Of a stretch of DNA of 64,000 nucleotides, positions 46,903-57,973 are shown in pieces. The notes beneath the pieces are model-generated. The model saw only the letters and a list, made by a program, of their open reading frames with translations, was not told where the DNA came from and did no database searches. This stretch comes from Verpa conica (Eukaryota; Ascomycota; Pezizomycetes; Pezizales; Morchellaceae): the NCBI GenBank assembly GCA_033030425.1, contig JAUFSD010000015.1, positions 186,001 to 250,000 of the forward strand. The letters run 5' to 3'. How positions within the stretch are numbered: position 1 is the stretch's first letter; each line of letters opens with the position of its first letter. The translations under genes and the position numbers were made by a program.

Positions 46903-49320
46903 TTACACTGGTGACGTGCAAGCTCCTAGACAGCTTGACCACTCTTTGCCGCATAGATAACAAAATTCCGCACCACAAACACAGGTAATACTGTTAAGAG
47001 ACGGTCAGACAGTCCAATCGCATGACGTACGTATGAAACCTACTGTGGGCAACCCTCGGTCCTCTCCACTAGATGCTGGCATCTATGACACTGCACCCAC
47101 CCTTGCTCTTTCCCAGTCTGAATAACCTATCCATCAATACACCTCAGAAGAATTAACGTCGTACTAGGAAGATATATATCCACTAAATACGTACATCCAT
47201 ACTCTCTTGGTCTTCCTTACACACCTCTTGGTGTTTTTCCTTCTTGCAGTGTGTGCAAGTGGACCGTCGACATTTTCGACATTTTGCAACGTTTGCTTTG
47301 ATGTTTGCTGGTGGTATAAACTGATTGCAACGTGAGTGATAACAATATACCTTATCCACTGTTTCGCGTTCTAGCGTAAGTTCTTTATAGCGTGCAATTT
47401 TATTTGAACTTAGTAAGGCGCTCGCCAGTGAGATGTCTATGGTTGTCGATCCGCAGCATTTGACAGGAAAGGAGTTGTGAGGATCGTCTAGGGCACGAGC
47501 GAATAGCGCTGAAGAAACAATCAGATCATGTAAGCTAGCTATTCCGAAAGTGTATATGGCTCCCCAGGCATCATGAACATACTTTTTAGGCACCCTTTAC
47601 AGTATGAATGCAGGCACCCACCAGGGACTTGAGTTAAAGTGTTTGCGTCAAATGTATCACGACAAACAACACACACTAGCCCCGTGGTTTCTTCTGGGAT
47701 TACTTCAGGTGTAGCAGCGGTCTTATTTCCCCTCCAGGAGAATCTGCTCAGTAAACTCTCCGAATGTTTCCTCAGCAAACTTCGGATTGGCGTGTTTGTG
47801 CTCGTATTTGGTCTAGGTCTGTGAGTAGTAGGATTCTCTGGGAGTGGAGTGAGTGATGTGGTGAGAATGTTGGATGCATTCCCGGGCGCACTCGGGCCTC
47901 TTCTTAGGAAATTCGCTTTCTCCAAAACACCCCCATCCCTACCTCTATTTCTAGAGAAAAATCGTGTGAGTCCACTCTGTTTACTCTTGGTCATGGGAAG
48001 TTGTATTTCGGGCTCCTCCATAGTCGGGTGGGTTTTGGTTTTTTCCTCGCTAGTTAGATTTGGGGAACCCGAGGGAGCTTGAGGTATAAAAGCTGTAGTA
48101 GCTTCTATTTCTTCGTCACCCGCTGAAGAGAGTGAGTGCGTGTCAAATAATCCTGGATTTTCTTTTCGTGGTGGTGTTATGTCAATGGATACCGATAGTA
48201 ATGAAGAAGTTCGTGAAGACGAAGATAGCGATGAAGTCGATGAGCTGTGAACTAAACTAATCACTTCCTCATGCGTACTATTTTCTACGCCAGCCACATC
48301 TTCAGCAAAACGGACCTTCTTTTCACCAATACTCTGTGGCTTTCGTCCATCCACTTTGTAAGCTATCGAACTACGCCGACTTTGGTTGATGTCATTGGAT
48401 CTGACTGGGCTTCCTCTAGTTTTAGCCTTGTTGTAAGCCTTTCCACCAACTTTTGTAGTCTCGTATTGGCTGGATTGTGTGATCTCGAGGCTGGAGGACA
48501 CGTCGAATAGTGACAGGGGCAGCGGCAACATAAACTCAGGCGCAGAAAAAGGTCGAGACTGGGTAATGGGCTTTGATAGGTGATTCCTAGATGGCAAAAC
48601 GGCCGGGCGGACTTCTGTAGGCTCTTGAGTATGAGGTAATCCCTTCGCTATGTGTCCGTTGGAAGAGGGGTAAGCTTGTGAGGGATTACTGGAATCAATT
48701 ATCGGATATATTTGCGTCAGTCCTACGTCTGGATCTTCGTCAGCTGCCGAAATCCGGGAGTTGAGTCTGATTTCCGGGCCATTGAGGGAGCCGCTGTATT
48801 GGGACCCTAGACAGCTGACAGCTCGTCTTTGTGGTACGACTTCGTTGACCCTCCTAAGCCTTCGTTGATTTGAGCTTGCGTAGACTGGAGAGTCTTGATA
48901 CCGTCTCCGTCTAGCACCCTCGAGATCGCGCATATCCTGGTGCAAGCTTTCCATTTGACGCTCTAGGGCTAGTATTTCGCTTGGCCTGAGATATTTTTTC
49001 CAGGAAGCTCCCGTAGAGCTTGAATCCCCCACTGAAGTAACTCCACCAATATATGAATCGTCATCTTCCCTGATTTCTTCAAATCTTCTGAAAGTCTCCG
49101 TCGAGATCCCTGACGCAAGACTCAGTCTGTTTGTGTTGATATCGAGTGGCGTGACTGTGTTTGTTGTTCCGAGCTCTTGGTTTAGTTCGAAAGAAAGTGT
49201 GGATATTTTTGAGTGTCGGCGGTTATCTGGAAGTGCTTTCTGGAGGTTCTCGAGACTACGGACGAGGGTCAACTGGGCGGCGTCTATGTCTGAAGTATAT
49301 CGTGGGATTGGCATGGCCAT
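46903..49320 (-). CDS. RBR-type (RING1-IBR-RING2) E3 ubiquitin ligase
   Basis: Four exons (47583-49320, 47195-47508, 47044-47117, 46903-46990) give 737 residues. The first 545 residues are polar and disordered, with a possible coiled coil around EILALERQMESLHQDMRDLEG. RING1 is C550-K579 (CVVCRDTF, then CLHSYCKGCLK across the first intron). The IBR region in exon 2 has KCCGSTTIDI, YCYHSRCNQF and CRKCRRSTCTHC. RING2 is QCHRCQHLVERTEGCPHITC followed by CGAEFCYLC (about 694-722), with Cys707 at the position that carries the ubiquitin thioester in HHARI and parkin. RBR ligases receive ubiquitin from an E2 on that cysteine. The RING1 part is short, so loss of activity cannot be excluded. Substrate unknown. 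Confidence 0.88.
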
Positions 49321-50036
49321 AGTTTAGCCGCTTCGCGAGGTTAACATCTGAGAACATCCGACAACATATCGAAATGGGCTACTTACTATCGCCTCGCGAG
49401 ATACCGGGTACAAGCTGAAAGATCTAATGTCGATGCCAATCGCCAGGATGTAGTTTTGTATGTAGATACACGTCGATGGAATTTCTGCGGGGGCAAGGCT
49501 ATACTGCTCCGAACTGAGCTGTCCCGCTACGTATGCTCCGATACGTCGATATGCGGGGAGACTGAGACAGGCGTTGGGGCCACCAATTAGAGGCTCAATT
49601 TGTCCATGATGGTTCATCGGACAAAGCCGACTACAAGAGCAAGAAGATATCAGCGAATTATGGGCATAAATCTAAGATACCTATTGCCATAGAGCTTTAG
49701 CGGATGTTTCCGTCGACGGGCTCGGGTTTTAGAAGGTCCTTCTCGTTTAGAGAGTTACTCTGTGTCAGGCTTAAGCCTGGGTATAAGATGGGGTACATCG
49801 GACCAAGCCACGGCTATATAAATTTGTTATAGGGCGAGCTTGTTGGTAGGCGAAAACATGGGCGAGGTTGTGGTTTGGATTAACTCTGAATAAGCAAATG
49901 TTTCTAGGTCATAAAGTATCACTCGATATCGCATAAATCTCTTTGGTCATAGTGCATGGTGGTTATCTATGGACAAAAAAACACTATACGGTAGTGTCTA
50001 AAGGGACAAGAACAATATATTATAATGCTAAGTCCC
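49321..50036. other. Intergenic upstream of the RBR gene
   Basis: A 97-codon minus-strand frame (49324-49617) ends in TAG directly before the RBR ATG; it looks like nothing known and may be leader sequence. One minus-strand CGAGTGATA motif copy lies at 49910-49925. Confidence 0.4.
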
Positions 50037-50885
50037 TCAGCTATAGCGGTTAGGCTCTTTCATACTGAGTAATCTAGCCTTTACTCCCGTAACTAACAAA
50101 AGCAAAAGTAAAAGAAAGAGTGAGTAGTGAATATATCTATCACGAAAAGTATAGGAATTTTTCTCGGGCACAGAAAATCCTGCCAGGATCGAATCAAACT
50201 TAGAGTAATCCTTCGGCCTAGGCTCAAACTCACCAAGATTCCATGACCACTGGATAACCTCTTTATCGAACCTAGTCAACATCCATTCAGCTGTCATATC
50301 TATCCCCGCGGTGATTCCAGCACTAGTCCAAATCTTCCCATCTACACTCCAACGCCCCTTCATCTGCCAGTTCACACCCTGTGGTGCGGTACTATGTTGT
50401 ATCATCATTGCCAGCGCGACCTTATTTGTCATAGCTGTCTTTCCCTTCAATAGCCCAGCCCTCGCGAGCGCGAGCGAACCTGTGCATACAGCAAGAATGC
50501 TCTCGACTTCTTCATGCTTAGCGATCAAGAATTCAACTAAGCCAGGCGTAAGTGGGACGGTTGGAGCTTGTCCGGGAATGAGGAGATAGTTAAGTCTAGG
50601 ACAGGTCTCATAGGTGCATGTTGGGATCTGTAGTGGGCCACCGGTGGGTTGGACCGGTTCCATGCTGTGCGAGATAAAGTGAAAGACGATTTCAGGGGCT
50701 TTCGCGATGATATCGGGGGTGGCTAGCTCCTGTACAAAGGCTTTTGTAATATTATGGATAAGGTCGATTGGTCCTATCGAGTCGAGGACTTGGTGACCTT
50801 CCAAGAGAAGAACTCCGAAGTTGATTGGTATAGTTGAGGAATAAATCATTTCCCTAGTGCGGGGTTTAATGAATGAGGAATTCAA
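50037..50885 (-). CDS. DJ-1/PfpI superfamily protein with hydrophobic C-terminal tail
   Basis: A single exon of 282 residues. The glutamine-amidotransferase-like fold is seen in NFGVLLLEGHQVLDSIGPIDL, LLIPGQAP, ESILAVCTGSLALARAGLLKG (nucleophile Cys134 at the elbow), TNKVA, and WTSAGITAGIDMTAEW. This arrangement is closest to the isocyanide-hydratase/ThiJ-like branch common in fungi, often multicopy and of unknown substrate. The C-terminus carries HYSLFLLLLLLLVTGVKA followed by a short basic tail, which looks like a single membrane anchor and is unusual for this soluble family. An in-frame ATG at residue 13 is an alternative start. Confidence 0.85.
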   Translation of the reverse strand: MNSSFIKPRTREMIYSSTIPINFGVLLLEGHQVLDSIGPIDLIHNITKAFVQELATPDIIAKAPEIVFHFISHSMEPVQPTGGPLQIPTCTYETCPRLNYLLIPGQAPTVPLTPGLVEFLIAKHEEVESILAVCTGSLALARAGLLKGKTAMTNKVALAMMIQHSTAPQGVNWQMKGRWSVDGKIWTSAGITAGIDMTAEWMLTRFDKEVIQWSWNLGEFEPRPKDYSKFDSILAGFSVPEKNSYTFRDRYIHYSLFLLLLLLLVTGVKARLLSMKEPNRYS

Positions 50886-53264
50886 TTCTTTTCGGTACCG
50901 GTTTTTTGGTTGGGTATTTTAATAAAGAGAGCTATTAAAAGTCAGTCAGTTGTTCTTGCCGGCCAGCGAAGCCATCTGAGTACTACTCACTAAAGGCTCA
51001 ATCAATTGATTAGCTATTAACCCGAGTTGTAGATTAGTGTTTGTACCTGTATCGTGTGTATGTATGTATTTCACTGGTTTGGGCCCTGGGTACGTGGAGA
51101 ACCTCTGTTTCTTATAGCTGCGGAAAGACGCGAAATTACTTTACCGCCTGTAGGATCAATGAGTTAGAGTCCCACCTATGTTCATGTACTCGACGAATTA
51201 AACAGGAAAAAGCCTACCTGCCCTCGTTAAGGGAGCCGGAAGATCCAAGCCTTGTATACATATATAGTAATGTCACGCATACAAGAACTTCAAGTGCATA
51301 TACCTATATATATCGTGTTACTTGCAATAGGGTACATGTATGTTTCTCCTCTTTTGATCCGACAAGACAGGTTTCTCATGCATAGACCAATATTATATTC
51401 GTTCTGCGCCGAAAGAAGCAAGTTGTGATTTCATTCACACTTTCGCCGATACGAGTCCTCTGAAGACAAAAGGTAATAGTTGGTAAATGTATTTGATTAT
51501 TTCACAAACTAAATCAGCCATTATCGTTTGAAAAAGGCTGATTTTTGTTGGTTGCTCTGGAGAACACTCCGATACCGGGCAATGGGCCGGGGTTTTGTAG
51601 CACATTCGGCAATAGTGTTAAGCCGCCGCCTCCATTGCAAGAGCTATTTACTTTGGTTAGTTGGTAGGGTGTAGTCTTGGTATAATGAGGTCGGATCGTA
51701 GTCCTTTTACTTTAGACATGGCATCGGGTTTGTCTGACAGGCGGAATTTCTCTGGGAGGTGTAATAAAACCCAGTAATCTTATTTCAAATAGAGCTAGTC
51801 ATTTATTGATTTTACTATTTGCGGATAAATACGGGCTGTGCTCTCTTAGTCTCCGCGCAGTGTTCCATAAAAGAAAACTGTCTCCCAATACAGACATGTG
51901 GTATCTAGCAGGGAGGATCGAGGAACGGATGCTAGAATTTTTGTTGGTTGCCAGTGAGGTTTGTATACAAAGAAAGGTTAGTACGTAGGATCCCTCCCCC
52001 CCCTTGTCTTCCGATCTCGTTTTTACCGGGAGTTGTACATACATGCAAGAGTCCTCACGCCCCCTGTAGTAAAATTTCAGACAGGCCACTGAATATAACA
52101 TTGTTTGAGAATTAACCTGAACTAGGATCACATGCGTCTGGAATTTTCTAGAAGGCCGAAATATAAGTGTTAGGTTAAAAGGGGTACCTGTCAGAACCCT
52201 CGATAATTAACACTCAAAATAAATTACTAATGAGTCTTCGGAAATCTCGTTTGGAAAGCTGGCGGGAGGCCCCCCAGATCCCCTTAACCGGGCTGTAGGT
52301 ATCAGGAGGTTGTCACGGATCTTACTCGGGTTGCCGGCTAAAGATTACGCTCTATAGATAATTTAAAGGCTACTAACTTAAATTATTCTCTACGGTGACA
52401 CCTACGGATATTTGGGCCAACGAGCTTTGAAGAAACAAACCCTAACCCTAAAGATTTGTCACTAGGTTTAAAATCTCCGAGATAAAAAGTCCCTATCACT
52501 TAAATAGCTTTTATCATAACTGTACACATGAGCTATTATCACCCCTAACGTTAGTATTTTTTGTACTAGGATCACACATCACCTAAGTGGCGTCGGTATA
52601 TTCACTCGCACGGTAAATGAACGACCCGGCAGGTTCCTTTAAACACGTATGGATAAGGATTTCCGAAGGCTGGAAATAACTCTCGTGTACATTAATGTCT
52701 TTCTATCGGTTGCTTCTGACTCGGCCGAATTTCGCACAAGAAGCGGGTTTATGCATCGGAGATAACGTAATGATGGCTAACTGGGGACAGCCGCTTATTC
52801 GCTCTGGGCTTTACAAGCGAACTTAAGGTGAGTACTTATACACAGCGGGTGGATAGATTAATCACCAAGTATCATGAGGCGTCACTCGGGCTTTCTAGAC
52901 TTACAAAATACCTGGCGTTCTTACAGCCAAGGGTAATGGTACTTGCCGGCGGAAATGGTAGCGATACTTAGGAGCTATTAGTACCTGCTTAAAAGGGTTT
53001 TCCTGGATTCATATGGTAGCACTAAAAGTATGTAGTCAGCCCTGTGTGTTTCTTTTTCGTAGACTAATATCTATTCAATGCGCCACCTTGTATTTCGTAC
53101 ATGTATCAAACCTATAACCCAAATTTACCAAGAGAAACAAGAAAATTGCAAAAGGCCTTCCAAAAAGTTAACGAGAAAGAAAGAGAGAGAAAAACGCCCG
53201 TATAAAAACGCCTAAGAAAGAAATAAAAAACCCCGTACTCAGGATAACTGCGGGGAAGAGAGTA
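50886..53264. other. Gene-poor interval
   Basis: No supported gene in 2.4 kb. It contains a telomere-like AACCCTAACCCTAA at about 52438-52452 and a degenerate relative of the miniature-insertion core overlapping a variant CGAGTGA motif (about 52840-52888). The 3' flank of the CVNH gene is at the right edge. Confidence 0.45.
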
Positions 53265-54903
53265 TTATACACATAACTTTACCAACTCTAGTTTTCCTCT
53301 TACAACTGCAACCTCATTTTTTAGCTCCTCTTTAACACTACCCTTTTCATCATCCCCCTCCTCTAGCTCCACCAATATCCTTTCCACTTCTCCCACAACC
53401 ATAAAATGTGGTAGTGCCATATCAATCAAACATACAATATGCGCCGCATACTCCTTCTTTGAGACTTGGTAATCGGTCATCGCGCCTTTATCCTCTAGGT
53501 CTCTCGCCATCTCCATCAGACGGTTCATCAACTGCTTTGTCGCACCAATAGTATCCTTTACATTCTCTGCACGGGACTTTAGTGCAAGGACACTAGCACA
53601 GAGTGTGTCAAGTTGCGCCGCAAGGTGATCGTGGGCATGCAGTGTGGCGTGGAAGTCAGCTTCCTGTTTTGTCAATTTGTCCAGCTCGGCTTTTTGCGTT
53701 ACGTGGGTTTCCTCAAGGTCCTTGATTTTTTGTTCATTGCCCTTTACGGCGTCCCAGAATGGGCCATCAACTTTTGCTATATTCATGCCAAGACCAATTG
53801 GTAGGAGTACCCAGCCTGAGAGCTTTATCTGTTGGTTGAGTTAGTACTATTTCTAGTAGGATGAATGTAAATATAGCAATGGAGTAGGGGGGACCATACA
53901 AGAGTCTCCATACTCTTCGCCTTATCTTTTGTAGCTTTTGCTTCTTTGAGGGCGAGCTGGTTTGCTTCTACTGCGGTGGTTGATTCGGCGATTTTTTCTT
54001 GGAGAGTGGAGAGATTTGTTTGGACACCGTCTACCTCGGTGGTTATTTCGGTACGGAGGGAATCGACATCTCGTTTAAAAGCTAGAAGATTGACATTTTG
54101 ATGTTCACTTGTCTAGAACACGATCAGTTAGAAAGTTTGTATCTTTTGTTTCAATCCACTAGCACCGGATACTCACAAGTTCGACAATCTTCTCTACCAA
54201 GCCCAAAGCCTTCTCTGTCCTTGTCGACACATTCTCAAACGACCTAATCATCGGCCTCAACACAGCATCTGGATTCGACTTTGGTACACCGCCATCCTTC
54301 TGCTCCTCATCGAATTCCCCCTTTATGCAAGTAGCCAGCTTATTCAGCCTTAGAAACGCCACCTCGAGCTCTTGTAGGACCAGTCGTTGGTTCGATGCAG
54401 TAATGAAATCGAGTTCAAACGCCGCATTATCAATATTAGACTGTTGACCGCGTATCAAACCACCTACTGCGTCGAGTTTCTCGCGCACATCAGGGGCGAT
54501 CATTGCCACATCCACTTGATCGCTGCGACAGAGACAACCATCGTGATTTCTAATGTGTTCGGTCAAATTCACGAAGACTGGCTTGTCGGTCCAGGAGCCA
54601 TCTTTGCGTTTTAGATTTGCACGGAGGACTTTGCCGTCTTGGAGTTCGACATTTTTGGCGCTGGCACCAAAACCACTGGAGCCCCATTCAAAGTTTCCTG
54701 GAACGGTGTTAGAAGCTAAAGGTCAGGAAATAGGTGGATTGGAGCCAAGAAGAAATGAGTGTACCATTTGAGTTGCCGAGAACACTGTTGAGGTCTATTG
54801 TGGATCGAACCCATTCGCCATTGCATGTCCGACATAGAGCTGAAAGTTCCTGCCTTCCACTCAGGTTGATATACACAGATGTTTGTTGATATGCCATATC
54901 CAT
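53265..54903 (-). CDS. CVNH-domain lectin fused to a long alpha-helical, membrane-hairpin region
   Basis: Four exons (54765-54903, 54177-54697, 53900-54112, 53265-53828) encode 478 residues. Residues 1 to about 105 form a cyanovirin-N homology domain: SALCRTCNGEWVRSTIDLNS, then NFEWGSSGFGASAKNVEL and DGSWTDKPVFVNLTEHI. CVNH domains bind high-mannose glycans. The remaining 370 residues are almost entirely predicted helix and coiled coil, broken once by a short hydrophobic Gly/Pro-bearing segment at about 295-308 (GWVLLPIGLGMNIA). That layout resembles bacterial alpha-helical pore-forming families such as alpha-xenorhabdolysin or HBL/Cry6-like proteins; this is a resemblance in layout and motif, not a proven homology. 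No signal peptide is seen. Frames join cleanly across all introns, so the gene looks intact. A role in defence or antagonism is inferred. Confidence 0.75.
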
Positions 54904-56465
54904 CTAGCCGGTATATTATTACTGAAAGGCGAAAATGCCAAGTAAAGCCTATAGATAGAAACTTTTTTGAAAAAAGTCGACCAGCTGTACCTTAAGCCTT
55001 TTAATTTTGATATGTATTGCTAATGAAGAGCAATAGAAGAGAGGAATCCGTCCCCTCTAATACCCGAGTTTACTTGACTATTTTTACAAGTAATCGTGGT
55101 TTCGATCCTCAAAGAACTAACCTCCATTATTCCGCCCAACCTCGCTGAGTTGTTCGTTAGCCACACAGCCCATGGACGCAGCCCCGAGCGAATGAGAGAG
55201 GCCTACGTTACGCCGCTTCTCTGCAAGGTCCAATAACCCCATTACGAGTGTGTGGGAGATGCAATAATCCCATTGGAATACCGCCCCAAAATTTCTGCCC
55301 TTGTCAAATGGCCAGCGAGCTCGTCGAATGTCGGGTTGGCGGCGATAAAGCTGCATGCAGGTTGACGCGTGCAGCCCTCCTCCCGCTAGACGAACAGATG
55401 GCGCCTATCATGCGAAGAGGATGGATGAACACGTTTACCAACGGTCTGTTCTTTTGTCTTCTTCCCCTCGTTTCTTTTGACACTTTGCCCCTCATTTTGT
55501 TCTTTTTGTTTCTAGTCTAACGAGGCGAGCAAAGCAGGAGGATTCATTCGGTCGGATGTCTGATGTTTTTGTTATCGTTGAAACGTGGAGACCTGCGGCA
55601 GGGGTCCATGCAGTGGGCTATTTGCGGCTCTAGATGTGTCTTGCTGGATTAGGAAATGCGTGACGGCTCACCACCATCGGGGTTTTGTTTCTTTTCATCG
55701 TAGCGGGAGCATTAGCCCTTGGAGTGGCTTTTTTCATGTTCAAACAACTTGATTAGTATAAAAATCTTGGCAACATAGGGTAGGCCGGGGTTTGGGGGAC
55801 TGCAGCCTATTTGATGGAACCAAATATGACTGAACCGTCGAATCTCTAAACCCGTGAAATGGCTGTGACTTGCGTATCGTATCCTACAAGAGCTCTTAGT
55901 CTCTGGATCTAACTCGGGTAAGCGGTTCGAAGGCCGAGTGATAGCTTATGGATTTTAATGGCTCGATCCTGCATATAACATGTAGTAGGACTGAAATCGT
56001 ATGCTTATGTTGAGGTAATTCTTATGTCGAATTGCCTAGTAAAACAGTAGTATATATCACAAAATAGCGTATGTGGATTAGAGAAAATCTGATAAGGTTA
56101 GGATTTAGTGTGGGTTCTGTTGTTGGCTGGTCATTGACATAGATTACTGGGCTAGGTTATATAAGAATTCACAGAGTTGATCACAGGACCTACAAAAATA
56201 TATGGCGGTTTGTTCTTATTGGTGATAAGTGCATATAAACAGAGTTATTGTGATATAAATTCACGCAAACTTGGCATGCTTACATGTGGTCTCGTTAAGA
56301 ACCCAATCCTCTTCAACTCTACCCTAGGTCACAATAAATCACTCGAACACCACACCTGAACTAGATTATACCCTAGAACAACCTTTATCACCAAGTCAAG
56401 TAGTAAATATGATTGCATTTTATATAATAACCCAAAAGACTCCTCCCTTCCAAAGGGGGACCCCC
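54904..56465. other. Intergenic, no gene seen
   Basis: Overlapping open frames at 55117-55520 on both strands resemble no family. One plus-strand CGAGTGATA motif copy is at 55935-55950. Confidence 0.4.
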
Positions 56466-57973
56466 TTACGCCGGCTTTTCATGCACTAACTTTCCCTTAA
56501 CCCACACCTTTAAAACATCCCGGTCATCACCAACATAAACCCACTTAGCTATCTTCTCATCCCAACTTTCCCATCCAAATACATCTACTGGTCCCATCCC
56601 GCCCCCAACTATTTGCTTCTGCTTATCCTCCACATCATCTTCATCTTCCTCGGGTACATCCGTTAATCCCACCAGTAGCGCATCCCACTCCATCCCAACC
56701 TCAAAAAAACCTACTTTCTTCTCCAGCCCCAAGACCTCCGCACCTCCTCGTGTAGCAAGGTATAGCGCCTCCTCCACACTCAGTTTCGCCCCCTCCCCTT
56801 CTGTGAGTGCCACAAACCGACTTGTCATTGTTGCCTGCCTTGCAGCCTCCAGTATAGACGGCGAGTACCCGCCACTTACATCGGTGCCTAGACCGATAAC
56901 GATACCTTCATTTAACAAGCGCCTTACGGGGGCAGCGCCAGATGTGAGTGCAGCGTTTGAGACTGGACAATGCGAGATTTTGGACCCACGAAGTTTTACA
57001 AGGGCGATTTCGGCATCTGTGAGGTGAACACAATGTGCAAGTACTGTCTTTGACTGAAGTAGGTTATATTCGTCGTAAACCCTCGCATAGCAATCAATCT
57101 CAGGGAACAACTCTGCCACAAACTCAATCTCATTCTTATTCTCCGAGAGATGCGTCTGACACAACAATCCACTCTCCTGCATGAATTCTCCCAACCCCTT
57201 CATAAGTTCTCGACTGCAACTTGGCGCGAATCTCGGGGTGATGATACTTCTCACTAGATCCCCTTTCGGGTCTAATTCCTCGCAGAACTTTGCGCATTTC
57301 TTGGTGTCGGCTAATGAAGTGGCCGCGTCGATATCTCGGTAGTAGTCGGGCGACATACAATCCATACAGCAGCGCCCCACAAATGCACGCTGCCCGGCGT
57401 TGTAGCAAGTTGAGGCAAGAATGTTAGTGGATGTGACATCGCGAGTTGCGTAGTATGATGCTGTTGTTGTTCCATGCGAGAGGGTCCGCGATACGCAGCG
57501 AGAGTAGACACGTTGGGCTTTTGATGGTGATGAGAGGGAAGCCTCAAGGGGAAAAGTATAGGTGTTTAACCAGTCGAGGAGGGTTGATTTACCGAAGATA
57601 CCAGAGTTGGGGTATTGGGAGGCATGGATGTGAGTATCTGGTGGGGGAGGGGGAGTTGCAGTTTAGCACTAGCTTCCAGTTAAGAGGGAGGGGTAAGAAG
57701 CTAAATAAGGTGACTTGGAGAGGAGGAGGATATACCAATGAAACCAGGGAAGAAAAATTGGCCCGGATCAGCTTTTACAAGCTTTGTGCCGGCTTCTTTG
57801 GACCAGAGGTCGAGTGTGTTAGGGTCGATAGGACGTTCAACGAGGAGGATCTTGCCGGTCTCATCATCTACTACTACTGCAGCGTTCTCGAGGACCTCTA
57901 GTTCTGACAATTTTTTGGAGTGGATAAATGTTCCCACATAAATTGTTCGTTGTACAATCGTTGGGATCGTCAT
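56466..57973 (-). CDS. GUD1: Guanine deaminase
   Basis: Two exons, 57736-57973 and 56466-57637, with a 98-nt intron, give 469 residues, about the usual length. Joining the exons restores the PGFIDTHIHASQYPN metal site (His82, His84). Further family features are TLLDWLNTYTFPLE, SHGTTTASYYATR, GRCCMDCMSPDYYRD, LCQTHLSEN, VLAHCVHLTDAEI, HCPVSNAAL and the GLGTDVSGGYSPSIL catalytic-Asp block. It deaminates guanine to xanthine in purine salvage and belongs to the zinc amidohydrolases. The C-terminal part (about residues 415-435) has an acidic loop, PEEDEDDVEDKQKQ. It is 17 kb from the PRPP synthetase gene, with no sign of clustering. Confidence 0.95.

Noticed and set aside
49324..49617. 97-codon minus-strand frame directly upstream of the RBR gene
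   Set aside because: It ends immediately before the RBR ATG and could be leader sequence. No domain was recognised, and joining it to the RBR frame would need an unsupported intron.
52438..52452. AACCCTAACCCTAA as a telomere or chromosome end
   Set aside because: Only two units, internal, with housekeeping genes on both sides in the window; at most an interstitial telomere-like fragment.
55117..55520. Open frames on both strands (79 and 90 codons)
   Set aside because: They overlap each other antisense, and neither has conserved-looking motifs. The plus frame's hydrophobic end comes from a CT-rich tract.
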